Source: Collinsella sp.
Lineage (GTDB): Bacteria > Actinomycetota > Coriobacteriia > Coriobacteriales > Coriobacteriaceae
Direction of reading: 5' to 3'
DNA: 64,000 nt
NCBI GenBank assembly: GCA_018376905.1
Contig: JAHAAK010000005.1
Location: 25,407 to 89,406 of the forward strand
Shown: piece by piece, positions 24,811-34,257 of the stretch
How the letters are laid out: every line of letters starts with the position of its first letter
How positions within the stretch are numbered: position 1 is the first letter of the stretch
Position numbers and translations under genes: made by a program
The notes under the pieces: model-generated
Told to the model about the DNA's origin: nothing
Databases searched by the model: none
The model's input: the letters and a program-made list of their open reading frames with translations, nothing else

Positions 24811-25809
24811 ATGACCCATTGCAATGACCAGCTCATCGACCAACTGCTCACTCAAGCCGAGCAAGAGGGGCGCTGTCTGATTCCCCCGAGCGCGGCGATC
24901 CGAAAAGCGCTCCTTCGGCGCACCGGCGGCACGGTTGTCTCGCCCATTCCGGGGTTGTTTGCGCGAAAAACGCGCTGGGATGAACTCAACCGAGCGCAAC
25001 GCCATTGCGAGATTATCCGCGCCCTTGCGATCATCCATCCCGATTGGACGTTCTGCTCGTTTTCGGCAGCTTGCCTGCTGGGGCTCGAGGTCTCGTGGCG
25101 ACACCTGAACGTCGTGCATGTTTGCAGCTCGACAAAGCCGTCGGCTCGTCCGGGCGCACATATTCAGCGACACCAGATTGAGCCGGCCGGAGCAATACGC
25201 AGAGCCGGCATATCGGTAACGCCGCCCATCCAAACGGCCACAGATTGCCTGCTGCAAACTGGTTTTGCCGACGGCATGCCCATTGCCGATTCGACGATCT
25301 CAAAGCTCGGCCTTGCGCCGGAACAGCTGATGGAGGCCGTGGAGCAACGAGCGACTGCACGCAATGGTCGCGCGATTCGCACCGCCCTCACAACGCTTCG
25401 ATATGCCGACGTCCGCGCCGAGAGCGGCGGGGAATCGGTCGCCCGAGCCGTCATGATCGAGACGGGCTTTGCGCCCGACTGGCTTCAATACGAGCTGACG
25501 GACCCCTTCGATTCGGCCAAGCCCATACGAACGGACTTTGCCTGGGAGCGCCAGGCGCGGGAACTCACACTGGGCGAGCTCGACGGGCTCATCAAATATA
25601 CCGACCAGACCATGCTGGCCGGACGCACCACCGCCGAGGTGCTCGTTGCCGAACGACAGCGCGAGGCGCACCTATCGCTCTACGGTCACCCTCTGCTGCG
25701 CTTTACCATGAACGAGGTCCGCTCGACAGGAATGCTCGCCAAAAAGCTGCAGACGGCAGGCATCCGGCAGACCGCGCTGCCGACATGGCTCAACGAGGTG
25801 GACCTGTAG
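24811..25809 (+). CDS. AbiEi-like antitoxin-domain protein with nuclease-like C-terminus
   Basis: 332-aa protein resembling actinobacterial proteins annotated as AbiEi-family antitoxin domain or DUF559-like. Residues ~50-160 resemble the AbiEi middle region (CSFSAACLLGLEVSW, then TDCLLQTG). Residues ~230-330 contain RTDFAWERQARELTLGELDG and LIKYTD, which fit a degenerate very-short-patch-repair-like nuclease core. The leader is AAAGGAGGCGG. No AbiEii toxin gene is adjacent, so it is not a complete type IV toxin-antitoxin pair. The hairpin array follows directly downstream. Confidence 0.65.
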   Translation: MTHCNDQLIDQLLTQAEQEGRCLIPPSAAIRKALLRRTGGTVVSPIPGLFARKTRWDELNRAQRHCEIIRALAIIHPDWTFCSFSAACLLGLEVSWRHLNVVHVCSSTKPSARPGAHIQRHQIEPAGAIRRAGISVTPPIQTATDCLLQTGFADGMPIADSTISKLGLAPEQLMEAVEQRATARNGRAIRTALTTLRYADVRAESGGESVARAVMIETGFAPDWLQYELTDPFDSAKPIRTDFAWERQARELTLGELDGLIKYTDQTMLAGRTTAEVLVAERQREAHLSLYGHPLLRFTMNEVRSTGMLAKKLQTAGIRQTALPTWLNEVDL

Positions 25810-25883
25810 GAGCTGCTAGGCCACGCATCGCCGAATCGCATCCCCCCCTATCTGGGCCGCGTTTTCCCAACGGCCACGCCAAC

Positions 25884-26376
25884 GGAAAGCGCGTCCCAGC
25901 CTGGACACTCAAAACGGGATGCGCTTTCCGGATGGCGGGCCTGGCGGAAAGCGTGTCCCGGAATCCCGTCTCAGAGCTGGACAGGCTTTCCGGTTGAGTC
26001 CTTCAGCGGAAACCGCATCCCGGAATAAACACTCAAACTGGGACGCAGTTTCCGCTGAGGTTCTATCCGGAAACCGTGTCCCACTCTGAGCGTCAATTCT
26101 GGGATGAACTTTCCGCCTGAGGGTTCAGCCGGAAACGGCATCCCACCCTGAAGCGAAATACTGGGACGCAGCTTCCGGTTGAGGGCTGTTCCGGAAAGCG
26201 CATCCCATTCCAGGCGCGGATTCCGGGATGCACTTTCCATTTGAAGCTCCAACCGGAAAGCGCATCCCACTCTGGAGCCGAATTCCGGGGCACGCTTTCC
26301 GCCAGAGGCTCTACCGGAAAGTGCATCCCATTCTGAGCGCCAATTCCGGGACGTAGTTTCCGCTCCAAGCAAAAGG
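25884..26376. repeat. Tandem array of eight 61-62 bp hairpin repeats
   Basis: GGAAA-starting units lie at 25884, 25946, 26008, 26069, 26131, 26193, 26255 and 26316 (spacings 62, 62, 61, 62, 62, 62, 61). Each unit is an inverted repeat of about 14 bp: GGAAAGCGCATCCC, ~17-nt loop, then GGGACGCAGTTTCC, followed by a ~16-nt linker. A degenerate extra unit is visible near 25833-25880. The loop and linker also resemble each other between units. The 62-bp period is not a multiple of 3, so the open frame across it is accidental. It fills the gap between two convergent genes. Confidence 0.9.
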
Positions 26377-26402
26377 CCCCGGCTCGCGATGGAGCTGGGG
26401 CC
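26371..26402 (-). terminator. Intrinsic terminator after the xanthine dehydrogenase gene
   Basis: GGCCCCGGCTC (26375-26385) and GAGCTGGGGCC (26392-26402) form an 11-bp stem with one mismatch; on the minus strand a TTTT run follows. It ends transcription from the ssnA-ygfK-ferredoxin-xdh unit and abuts the hairpin array. Confidence 0.75.
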
Positions 26403-26471
26403 AAAGGTGCAGCGTATGTAGTTGATGCTCAGTGCGAACAGCCCGTCAACAATGGCTGTCCGCACCCTACC

Positions 26472-29249
26472 CTACCCGCGGTGACGGGCGCGGCTGTAGG
26501 GCGTATCCACCATGGGCAGATTTGGACGCAGCTTGCCGTCAAACGCGCGGTAGGCGTTCTGCACGGCGGGCGCCGTGGGAATCGTTGCGATCTCGCCGAT
26601 GCCCTTGCCGCCATATGCCACAGGCAGCAGCTCGTCCTTCTCCACGTAGATGGCGTGGATATCCGGAATCTCGGGCGCACGGAACAGCCCGAGCGTACCG
26701 TACCTTGCCTGGGGCACGCAGTCCTTGAGCGGCCAATCCTCGGTAAGCGCATAGCCCATACCCATGAGCACGCCGCCTTCGATCTGACCCTGGATGGAGA
26801 TGGGGTTGACCACCTTGCCGGAATCGTGCGCGGCATAGACCTCGCTCACGCGGCCGTCGTCGTCCAGAATGACCACATGCGTGGCAAAGCCGTAGCAGAT
26901 GTGGCTCTTGGGATTGGGAACGTCGGCGCCCAGCTTGTCGGTCGGCTCCAGATACACGTAGCCAAACTCGCATCCCTCGAGCGCCTTGATGGCGGTCGCG
27001 GGATCCTGAGGATGCATGCCCTGGCCGGCGACGAGTTCCTGCGTGCGCAGCTGATAGGCGCGACCGTCGTCGTACTCAATCTTGACGCCGTCGCCATGCG
27101 CGCTCACGGGAGCATCGGGTGCGGGCTTGCCGGCCTCGATGCCAACCATGGCATCGCGCAACAGGAAGGCGGCACCGCGCACGGCCTCGCCGGTCACGAC
27201 CGTCTGACGCGAGCCGGACGTGGTGCCGGAGTCGGGAGCGTTCTCGGTGGAGCACTCGCCGTTGGCAATGCAGCGAAGCGGCAGGCCGCAGGCCTCGGCA
27301 ACGTCCTGCAAAAAGACGGTGTTGCAGCCCTGACCGATGTCGGACGTGGCGGCATAGACCACGGCCACGCCGTTCTCGATGCGGATCTTGCAGCGACCGG
27401 CATCGGGCAGGCCCACGCCCACGCCGGCGTTCTTCATGGCGCAGGCGATGCCGGCGTGTCCGGGATGCGCGTAGTAGGCATCCTTGACCTCGAGCAGCGT
27501 CTCCTTCAGCGCCGTGGAGCAGTCGGCAATCTGGCCGTTGGGCAGAACCTCGCCCGGCTCGATGGCGTTACGGTAGCGGATCTCCCACGGATCCAAGCCG
27601 ACCTTCTCGGCCAGCAGGTCGATCAGGCTCTCGAGCGCAAACTCGGACTGACACACGCCAAAGCCGCGGTACGCACCGGCGGGCGGGTTGTTGGTGTAGT
27701 AGCCAAAACCGCGAATGTCGGTGTTCTGGTACTTGTAGGGACCGACGGCATGCGTACAGGCGCGCTCGAGCACCGGGCCGCACAGCGACGCGTAGGCGCC
27801 GGTATCGAAGTTGATTTCGCAATCCAGGCCGGTAAAGTTGCCCTCGGCGTCGCAGCCCAGCGTAAAGGTGCCGTCCATGGCGTGACGCTTGGGATGGAAC
27901 GCGAGCGACTCGGCACGCGTGAGCTTACACTTCACAGGACGCTGGAACTTATATGCGGCGAGCGCGGCCAAGTGCTGGATGGACACGTCCTCCTTGCCGC
28001 CAAAGCCGCCACCCACGAGCATGGTCTCGACGACCACGCGCTCGGGCTCGTTATCCCAGCCAAACATGTGGGCACACTCTTTGCGCGTGTCGTAGGCGCC
28101 CTGGTCGGTCGACTGCACCTTGACGCCGTTCTTGTACGGGAAGGCGACGGCGCACTCGGGCTCCAAGAAAGCATGCTCGGTAAAGGGCGTGGTAAAGCGC
28201 TGCGTCACGGTGAATGCGCTCTCCGCCAGCGCCTTGGCGGCGTCGCCACGCGTCACGTGACGGCTCTGGCATACGTTGTCCTTGAGCTCCACCGTGTTGC
28301 CAAAGGCAAAGAAGCTGTCGTGCAGGCACGGGGCGTCGGCAGCCCTGGCCTCGGCGATGTTGCGCACGGGCTCCAGCGGCTCGTAATCGATCTTTACGAG
28401 CTTCTTGGCCTTCTCGAGCGTCGCCTCGTCCTCGGCAACCACCAGCACGATGGCATCACCCACGCAACGGGTGATATCGCCCTGAGCGATCATGACGTCC
28501 CAGTCCTGGATAAGGTGGCCGACCTGGTTGACCGGTACGTCCTCGGCGCGCAGGATGCCCACCACACCGGGCAGGGCCTCGGCCTTGGAGGTATCGATGG
28601 AGAGCACGCGGGCGCGCGGATACTTGGAGCGCACGGCACTGGCATAGGTCAGACCCGGCTGATCGAGCTCGTCGATGTCGTCGGGGTACTTGCCCTCGCC
28701 GAGCACCTTCTTGCGCACGTCGATGCGGAAGGCGCGCTTGCCCACGCCGTAGTCATCGCCGCGCTCCAAGTCCTCGTCGATCTGCTTTTCGCCGCGGAGC
28801 ACCGCAGCTGCCAGCGAGATGCCCTCGATAATCTTCTTGTAGCCGGTGCAACGGCAGACATTGCCGCGGATGGCGTACTTGATCTGCTCCTCGGTGGGCT
28901 CGGGGTCCTCGGCGATGAGCGCCGCACCCGCCATGACCATACCGGGGATGCAAAAGCCGCACTGTACGGCGCCCACGGCGCCGAAGGCGTACACAAAGGC
29001 CTCGCGCACGTCCTCGGGCAGGCCCTCGACGGTCACGATGTTACGGCCGGCGGCAAGGGCAGTGGTCAGCACGCACGCCTTGACGGCCGCGCCGTCCACG
29101 TGGATGGTGCAGGTACCGCACGCGCCCTCGGAGCAGCCGTCCTTGGCGGAGTGAATGTGCAGATCGTCGCGCAGGTAGCGCAGCAGCGGTTTATTTTGGG
29201 TCGTCGTGCGCTCGATGCCGTTAACGGTAAAAGTGAATTCCTGTGCCAT
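26472..29249 (-). CDS. xdhD: Selenium-type xanthine dehydrogenase, Fe-S and molybdenum subunits fused (XdhD-like)
   Basis: 925-aa molybdenum hydroxylase. Residues 1-~155 hold two 2Fe-2S sites (C39, C44, C47, C59; C97, C100, C132, C134 with GNVCRCTGYKKI). Residues ~170-925 are the molybdopterin domains: GGGFGGKEDVS (~420), NNPPAGAYRGFGVCQSEFAL and the C-terminal SGTTSGSRQTVVTGEA. There is no FAD domain, so electrons must pass to a partner such as the adjacent ferredoxin or YgfK. The nearby yqeB, yqeC and xdhC genes point to the selenium-dependent subtype oxidising hypoxanthine/xanthine or working in the reverse direction on urate. Confidence 0.92.
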   Translation of the reverse strand: MAQEFTFTVNGIERTTTQNKPLLRYLRDDLHIHSAKDGCSEGACGTCTIHVDGAAVKACVLTTALAAGRNIVTVEGLPEDVREAFVYAFGAVGAVQCGFCIPGMVMAGAALIAEDPEPTEEQIKYAIRGNVCRCTGYKKIIEGISLAAAVLRGEKQIDEDLERGDDYGVGKRAFRIDVRKKVLGEGKYPDDIDELDQPGLTYASAVRSKYPRARVLSIDTSKAEALPGVVGILRAEDVPVNQVGHLIQDWDVMIAQGDITRCVGDAIVLVVAEDEATLEKAKKLVKIDYEPLEPVRNIAEARAADAPCLHDSFFAFGNTVELKDNVCQSRHVTRGDAAKALAESAFTVTQRFTTPFTEHAFLEPECAVAFPYKNGVKVQSTDQGAYDTRKECAHMFGWDNEPERVVVETMLVGGGFGGKEDVSIQHLAALAAYKFQRPVKCKLTRAESLAFHPKRHAMDGTFTLGCDAEGNFTGLDCEINFDTGAYASLCGPVLERACTHAVGPYKYQNTDIRGFGYYTNNPPAGAYRGFGVCQSEFALESLIDLLAEKVGLDPWEIRYRNAIEPGEVLPNGQIADCSTALKETLLEVKDAYYAHPGHAGIACAMKNAGVGVGLPDAGRCKIRIENGVAVVYAATSDIGQGCNTVFLQDVAEACGLPLRCIANGECSTENAPDSGTTSGSRQTVVTGEAVRGAAFLLRDAMVGIEAGKPAPDAPVSAHGDGVKIEYDDGRAYQLRTQELVAGQGMHPQDPATAIKALEGCEFGYVYLEPTDKLGADVPNPKSHICYGFATHVVILDDDGRVSEVYAAHDSGKVVNPISIQGQIEGGVLMGMGYALTEDWPLKDCVPQARYGTLGLFRAPEIPDIHAIYVEKDELLPVAYGGKGIGEIATIPTAPAVQNAYRAFDGKLRPNLPMVDTPYSRARHRG

Positions 29250-29261
29250 GGTGATTCCCTT

Positions 29262-29741
29262 CTACACGCCGGCGGCGATGCCGGTGCGGTCGTGGATGGC
29301 GCCATGCGGGCAGACGACGGCACACATGCCGCACGACAGGCAGTCCGCGCCGTCGATATGGGCGCAGTTGTCCTCGATGCGGATAGCGCCGGCAGGGCAC
29401 TTTTTGGCGCACATGCCGCAACCGATGCAGCTCGTGTCGCAGATCTTGCGCGCAATGGCGCCCTTATCGGTGTTGTTGCAGCGCACCAGGATGTTCTGGT
29501 AGCCGGGAACGAAGGCAATCACGCGCTGCGGGCACGCCATGCCGCACAGGCCACAGCCCGTGCACTTGGAGCGTTCCACGCGGGCGACGCCGTCGACCAG
29601 CGCGATGGCACCGTGGGGGCAGGCCGTAACGCAGGCGCCACAGCCAATGCAGCCTTCGCTGCAGCGGGCGTCGCCGCCTGCGGAGGCGCAACCACTTCCG
29701 CAGGCAACGTAGGCCACGTGATGTTGAATGGATTTGGCCAT
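29262..29741 (-). CDS. Polyferredoxin with four 4Fe-4S motifs
   Basis: 159-aa electron carrier. Four CxxCxxCxxxC motifs are seen at about residues 31-41 (CIGCGACVTAC), 60-70 (CTGCGLCGMAC), 105-115 (CIGCGMCAKKC) and 133-143 (CLSCGMCAVVC), plus an N-terminal Cys cluster (CGSGCASAGGDARC). It resembles the iron-sulfur part of RnfB-like proteins. Located between ygfK and xdhD with gaps of 11-12 bases, it probably shuttles electrons between these two. Confidence 0.9.
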   Translation of the reverse strand: MAKSIQHHVAYVACGSGCASAGGDARCSEGCIGCGACVTACPHGAIALVDGVARVERSKCTGCGLCGMACPQRVIAFVPGYQNILVRCNNTDKGAIARKICDTSCIGCGMCAKKCPAGAIRIEDNCAHIDGADCLSCGMCAVVCPHGAIHDRTGIAAGV

Positions 29742-29752
29742 AAGAGACTCGC

Positions 29753-32752
29753 CTATTTCTTAAGAAGGTACGAATAGTTGTCACGCACAGCCTTGATGGT
29801 CAGGCGGACGGCCTCGGGAAGACCGGTGTTGACGGCATCGACCGAGACGGTGCGGACCGTGCCGGCGACGCGGACTTTAAAGTGGTCCTCGTCCACGGCC
29901 AGGAAGCCCTCGTTCTCGGAGTTCTCCATGTCCTCCTCGCTCCAGAACAGGGTGAGCTTGTCCTTGTAGGGACGGCCCTCCTGGTAGGGGCAGAACACGG
30001 CGCAGTTGCCGCACTCGTTGCACATGCCATCGACATGGACGACCTGATGCTTGGCCAGGCCCGGCACCTTAATGGCTACGTTGGCGCGGTTGGGGCACAC
30101 GTCGCCGCAGACCTCGCACACCGAGCCGCAGCCCAGGCAGCGGGTCTTGGTGCAGTTGCGCTTGTCGCGGCACAGCGACCCCTTGCGCTCGTAGCAGGTG
30201 TCCTCGCGGCCAGCCTGCTCGTTGCAATCGGCGTACTTGTTAAAGTCCACGCCGGCGATGGCACGGGCGACCTCGGCGGCGTCGGCAATAGCCTCAACCA
30301 CGGTGGCAGGACCGCGGCGGCAGTCGCCCGCAGCCCAGACGCCCTCAACGCCGGTGGAGGTGGCGGCAAGGCGGCCGCGACGGTCGTGCTCGACGCCCGC
30401 GGCATCGTACAGACTGGCATCGATGCCCTCGCCCACGGCGCAAATCACCGTGGTGGCGGAAAGCTCAACGGTCTCGCCCGTGGCGACGGGGCTGCGACGG
30501 CCGCTTGCATCCGGCTCGCCTAGCTCCATAACGTCGCAGGTCAGCACGGCGCCGTTGAGCGCCTTAGGCGCCAGCAGCTCGCAGAACTCAACGCCGTCGG
30601 CAAGAGCAAGATCGAGCTCTTCCTCGTCGGCGGGCATCTGCTTCTTGGTGCGGCGATACACCAGGCGCACGTTCTTCACACCAGCCAGGCGCTTGGCCAC
30701 GCGAGCCGCGTCCATGGCGGTGTTGCCGGCGCCAATGACTACGACGTCCTCGCCCAGCTCGAGCTTCTCGCCCTTCTTGGCGGCCTCGAGGAACTCCAGC
30801 ACGTCGAGCTCGGCACCCTCGCCCAAACCTGCAGAGCCGGGCATCCAGGCACCGGTGGCCACGACCACGTCGGTGAAGCCCTGGGCCTTGAGCTCGTCAA
30901 TGGAATCCACGCGAGCATTGAGCTGCACCTTGGCGCCAAAGGCCAAGCAGAGCTCGGCATCGTGGGAGATATCGTCGCTCGCGATACGGAACTCGGGAAT
31001 CACGTGACGGACCACGCCGCCGAGAGAGTCGCGGGCCTCGAAGATGGTGACGGGCACGCCGGCACGCGTCAGGAAGAATGCCGTCGCCAGGCCGGCCGGG
31101 CCGCCACCGATAACGGCAACGTTGCGCTCGCCGTCGTTGGCGATGGCCTGAGCACGCAGCTTGGGCAGCACGGCGGTCATGGCCTCGCGGGCGGCCTTGA
31201 GCTTGCTGGCGCGGATCTGGGCGCCCTCGGGCTCGTAGAACGCACGCTCGCAGGCACGGCCGCAGGGATGCGGGCAGATGGTGCCGGTGATGAACGGCAG
31301 GGCGTTGCGCTCGATGATGATGTTGAGCGCATCCTCGTAGCGGCCCTCGTCAACAGTCGCCAGATAGGCGGGAATATCCTGCTGGATGGGGCAGCTCGTA
31401 CGGCACGGCGTGGTAAAGCAGTCGGAAAGCGGACTCTTGCCGGCGACCTTGCGGTCGGGCAGCGGGCGCAGCGGCTTCTTGTAGAGCGGGTTGGTGAGCG
31501 AGTCGGTCTGGATCGCGGTCACGGCGTCGAGAGAGACGCCCGCGAACGGCTTGCCATCCAGGTCGGCAAACTCGCTGGCCATCTGGCTAAAGCGCTCGTA
31601 GCCACCGGGTTTGAGCACGTCGGTCGCCAGAGTGACGGGCCAAATGCCAGCATCGTACAGGGCGCGGATGTTGTAGACCGTGGCACCGCCGGAGTAGCTG
31701 ATGCGCAGCTTGCCATCGAACTGCTCGGTAATGCGGCGGGCGGCCTCGATGGTCAGCGAGAACAGCGAACGGCCGGACATGTACATCTCGGTGGAGGGCA
31801 GCTCGTTCCTCGTCACGTCGACGGGGAACGTGTTGGTCAGCTTGACGCCAAACTCCAGGCCGCGCTCGGCGCACAGGGCAATCAGGCGCTCGAACATGGG
31901 CACGGCATCGGCCCACTGCAGGTCCTCGCGGAAGTGCGTGTCATCGAAGACGATGTAGTCAAAGCCCAGCTCGTTCAGACGCTGGCGGGCAAACTCATAG
32001 CCCAGCAGCGTGGGGTTGCACTTGATGTAGGTGTTGAGGCCCTTCTCGGTGATCAGATAGGTCGCGATGCGCTCGATCTCCGCCGGCGGGCAGCCGTGCA
32101 GGGTGGACTCGGTGATGGAGTTGGAGACGCGTGCCGGGATGGACTCGACAAACGCGGCGTCGACATGCTCAAACTTGTCCAGGTTGGCGAGCGCCCAGGC
32201 ACGGCACTCGTTCCAGACGTCAGAGCCGCTGGCGTCCTTCATGCCCTCAATGTAGGCGTCGACCTTGGGGCTCTTGATACCCTCCAGGTCATAGCCCACG
32301 GACATGTTGAAGACAAAGCCGTCCGGGCTACCCAGGCCGTACTCGCGAGCGATCAGGTGGCAGGCGAACCATGCCTTCACGTACTCGGCAAAAGCCTGCG
32401 GAACCTCGAGCTCGGTCGACCACTCGCAGTTGTAGCACTCATCCTGCGCCACGATGCAGGGTTTGTTCACACACTTGGAGAGCTCCTCGCCATCCATAAC
32501 CTGAACGGTCTTGAGCTCAAAGAAGCGGGAACCGGCCACGTAGGATGCCACGATGTTCTGGGCAAGCTGCGTGTTGGGGCCGGCGGCCGGGCCAAACGGA
32601 GTCTCGATGCGCTCGTCAAAAATGGGAAGCGCGCCCTCCTGGTTGGTCGTGACCATCTTGCGCACGCCAAAGACGGCGCCCTGAGTCTTGTGCTCCTCGA
32701 TGATCCAGTTCATCAGCTGCGAAAACGGGATCGGCCTCATGATGTCGCTCAT
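29753..32752 (-). CDS. ygfK: YgfK, putative NAD(P)H-dependent oxidoreductase (annotated selenate reductase subunit)
   Basis: 999-aa protein. The N-terminal half (~1-440) is a dihydroorotate-dehydrogenase-like barrel (ETPFGPAAGPNTQLAQNIVAS; SGGATVYNIRALYDAGIWPV). Residues ~460-560 resemble the Fe-S region of GltD (CRTSCPIQQDIPAYL). A GltD-like FAD/NAD(P) module follows (VAVIGGGPAGLATAFFLTRAG ~585; VVVIGAGNTAMDAARVA ~715). A C-terminal Fe-S region has CNECGNCAVFCPYQ. The start at 32752 has a GAGAGGAG leader. In these clusters YgfK is required for purine use and probably donates electrons; selenate reduction is only a historical label. Confidence 0.92.
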   Translation of the reverse strand: MSDIMRPIPFSQLMNWIIEEHKTQGAVFGVRKMVTTNQEGALPIFDERIETPFGPAAGPNTQLAQNIVASYVAGSRFFELKTVQVMDGEELSKCVNKPCIVAQDECYNCEWSTELEVPQAFAEYVKAWFACHLIAREYGLGSPDGFVFNMSVGYDLEGIKSPKVDAYIEGMKDASGSDVWNECRAWALANLDKFEHVDAAFVESIPARVSNSITESTLHGCPPAEIERIATYLITEKGLNTYIKCNPTLLGYEFARQRLNELGFDYIVFDDTHFREDLQWADAVPMFERLIALCAERGLEFGVKLTNTFPVDVTRNELPSTEMYMSGRSLFSLTIEAARRITEQFDGKLRISYSGGATVYNIRALYDAGIWPVTLATDVLKPGGYERFSQMASEFADLDGKPFAGVSLDAVTAIQTDSLTNPLYKKPLRPLPDRKVAGKSPLSDCFTTPCRTSCPIQQDIPAYLATVDEGRYEDALNIIIERNALPFITGTICPHPCGRACERAFYEPEGAQIRASKLKAAREAMTAVLPKLRAQAIANDGERNVAVIGGGPAGLATAFFLTRAGVPVTIFEARDSLGGVVRHVIPEFRIASDDISHDAELCLAFGAKVQLNARVDSIDELKAQGFTDVVVATGAWMPGSAGLGEGAELDVLEFLEAAKKGEKLELGEDVVVIGAGNTAMDAARVAKRLAGVKNVRLVYRRTKKQMPADEEELDLALADGVEFCELLAPKALNGAVLTCDVMELGEPDASGRRSPVATGETVELSATTVICAVGEGIDASLYDAAGVEHDRRGRLAATSTGVEGVWAAGDCRRGPATVVEAIADAAEVARAIAGVDFNKYADCNEQAGREDTCYERKGSLCRDKRNCTKTRCLGCGSVCEVCGDVCPNRANVAIKVPGLAKHQVVHVDGMCNECGNCAVFCPYQEGRPYKDKLTLFWSEEDMENSENEGFLAVDEDHFKVRVAGTVRTVSVDAVNTGLPEAVRLTIKAVRDNYSYLLKK

Positions 32753-32901
32753 AGTGAGCTCCTCTCTGTAACGCCCGGCGAGACCGCGCGGCGGGCGCAA
32801 ATACGGTGTAGCGCTAGCACAGCGCCGGCGACCCCGCGGAGGTCGCCTATACGCGCGTCGGATGCGGCGAAACATCCGACGCACGCGAATCTACTTGTGA
32901 A
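32753..32901 (-). other. Hairpin-dense spacer between ssnA and ygfK
   Basis: Within 149 nt there are several stems: GCGTCGGATG / CATCCGACGC (32855-32864 with 32873-32882, perfect 10 bp), GGCGACC / GGTCGCC (near 32827-32847) and a GCCCG / CGGGC pair. No T-tract follows. They could stabilise or process the polycistronic RNA; ygfK still has its own ribosome binding site. Confidence 0.5.
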
Positions 32902-34257
32902 TTAGTAGGCGCGATCGTTGAGCGTGCTCCAGAGCTTCTTGGACTCAGCCATGGTCCACGCGTTGATCTTTTCCTCATCGATACCGACGAACTCGCGATC
33001 CTTGTACAGGACGCGGCCGTTGATGATGGTGGTGCGGCAGTTTTTGCCCATCATGCCAAAGAGCATGTGGCCGTCGATGTTCTCCTCGCTCAGCGGCGTA
33101 AAGGGCTTGTAGTCCATAACGATGACGTCGGCGGCAGCGCCGGCCTCGAGCACGCCGAGCTTGCGATCGAAGTACTTGCTCGCCATCTTGGCGTTGTTCT
33201 CGAACAGCATGGTCATGGCCTCGCACCAGCCCACGTTGGGCATGGCGGCGTTGTGGCGCTGAATGATCAGGAAGACCTTGAGGCTCTCGAGCATATCGTG
33301 GGTGTAGGCGTCGGTGCCCATGCACACGGGGATGCCGCGGCGGAAGAACTCGAGCACGGGGGCGCAGCCCACGGCGTTTCCCATATTGGATTCGGGGTTG
33401 TTGACCAGCCAGGTGCCGGACTCCTTGACGATATCCATCTCGGCGGGCGTCACGTGGATGCAGTGGCCGAGCATGGTGTCGGGACCGAGCAGGTCGTGCT
33501 GCAGCAGGCGCTCGACGGGGCTGATGCCACCGCGGTTGAGGCGGGAGTCCCACACGTCATTCATGCCCTCGCACACATGGATGTGGAAACCGGTCAGGCC
33601 GTTGTTGGCCTCGGCCATCTTGTCCATGGTCTCGTCCGACAGCGTAAAGGTGGCGTGACCGCCAAACATGGCGGCGATCATGTGGTCGTCGTTATCGCGA
33701 CGCTCCTTGGCGGCCCACTGGGCAAACTCGGCGTTCTCGGCAATGGCCTGGTCGCATTTTTCCTGGCCGCGGCGATCGGAGACCTCGTAGCACAGGCACG
33801 AACGCATGCCTAGCTCCTGAGCTGCATCCTTAATGGTAAAGAGGCTTCCCGGGATCTCGCAGAAGCTCGCATGGTGGTCGAAGATCGTGGTGACGCCATC
33901 GCGGATGGAGTCCAGAATCGTGGCATAGGCGCTTGCCTTGGTGCCGTCGAGCGTTAGGTTGTCGTCAATCTTCCACCACTGCTGCTCAAGATTCTCCAGG
34001 AAGTTGGTGGGGTTGCAGCCCTTAATGGCAAGGCCGCGGGCCAGACCCGAGTAGATGTGGGTGTGGCAGTTGATGAGTCCGGGCATGATGAGGTTGCCCT
34101 GGGCGTCGACGTACTCGGCATCCGGGTACTTGGCCTTGAGCTCGCACTCGGGGCCCACTTCGACGATCGTATCTCCGTCAATGGCGACCGCACCGTTGGG
34201 GATGAACGGGGTCTGAGCGTTGCGGGTAAAGACGGAACCGTTAGCGACCAGAAGCAT
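32902..34257 (-). CDS. ssnA: SsnA, aminohydrolase
   Basis: 451-aa amidohydrolase of the SsnA family. Metal-binding CHTHIYSG (H65, H67), the mid-chain GFHIHVCEG and GHCIHV segments, and the catalytic MGTDAYTHDM are visible. It has been linked to purine ring amine hydrolysis and is a fixed partner of ygfK and xdhD. The start at 34257 was chosen because the upstream ATG at 34275 overlaps the AAGGGAG ribosome binding site. It lies downstream of the permease gene. Confidence 0.92.
   Translation of the reverse strand: MLLVANGSVFTRNAQTPFIPNGAVAIDGDTIVEVGPECELKAKYPDAEYVDAQGNLIMPGLINCHTHIYSGLARGLAIKGCNPTNFLENLEQQWWKIDDNLTLDGTKASAYATILDSIRDGVTTIFDHHASFCEIPGSLFTIKDAAQELGMRSCLCYEVSDRRGQEKCDQAIAENAEFAQWAAKERRDNDDHMIAAMFGGHATFTLSDETMDKMAEANNGLTGFHIHVCEGMNDVWDSRLNRGGISPVERLLQHDLLGPDTMLGHCIHVTPAEMDIVKESGTWLVNNPESNMGNAVGCAPVLEFFRRGIPVCMGTDAYTHDMLESLKVFLIIQRHNAAMPNVGWCEAMTMLFENNAKMASKYFDRKLGVLEAGAAADVIVMDYKPFTPLSEENIDGHMLFGMMGKNCRTTIINGRVLYKDREFVGIDEEKINAWTMAESKKLWSTLNDRAY

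Noticed and set aside
24811..25809. Complete AbiE type IV toxin-antitoxin pair
   Set aside because: Only the AbiEi-like protein is present; no nucleotidyltransferase AbiEii toxin gene adjoins it.
25884..26376. CRISPR array
   Set aside because: The whole 62-bp unit is conserved including the linker, units are imperfect, and no cas gene is nearby.
25971..26465. Minus-strand open frame across the hairpin array, with apparent peptide repeats
   Set aside because: The 62-bp period is not a multiple of three, so the peptide repeat shifts frame; the repeats follow the palindromic DNA instead.
14930..26471. Prophage or integrative element
   Set aside because: No integrase, transposase, structural phage gene, tRNA target or clear attachment repeats were found in the island.
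26481..29777. 1098-codon plus-strand open frame
   Set aside because: It is antisense to xdhD and the ferredoxin, whose conserved cofactor motifs are certain; long antisense frames are expected at this GC content.
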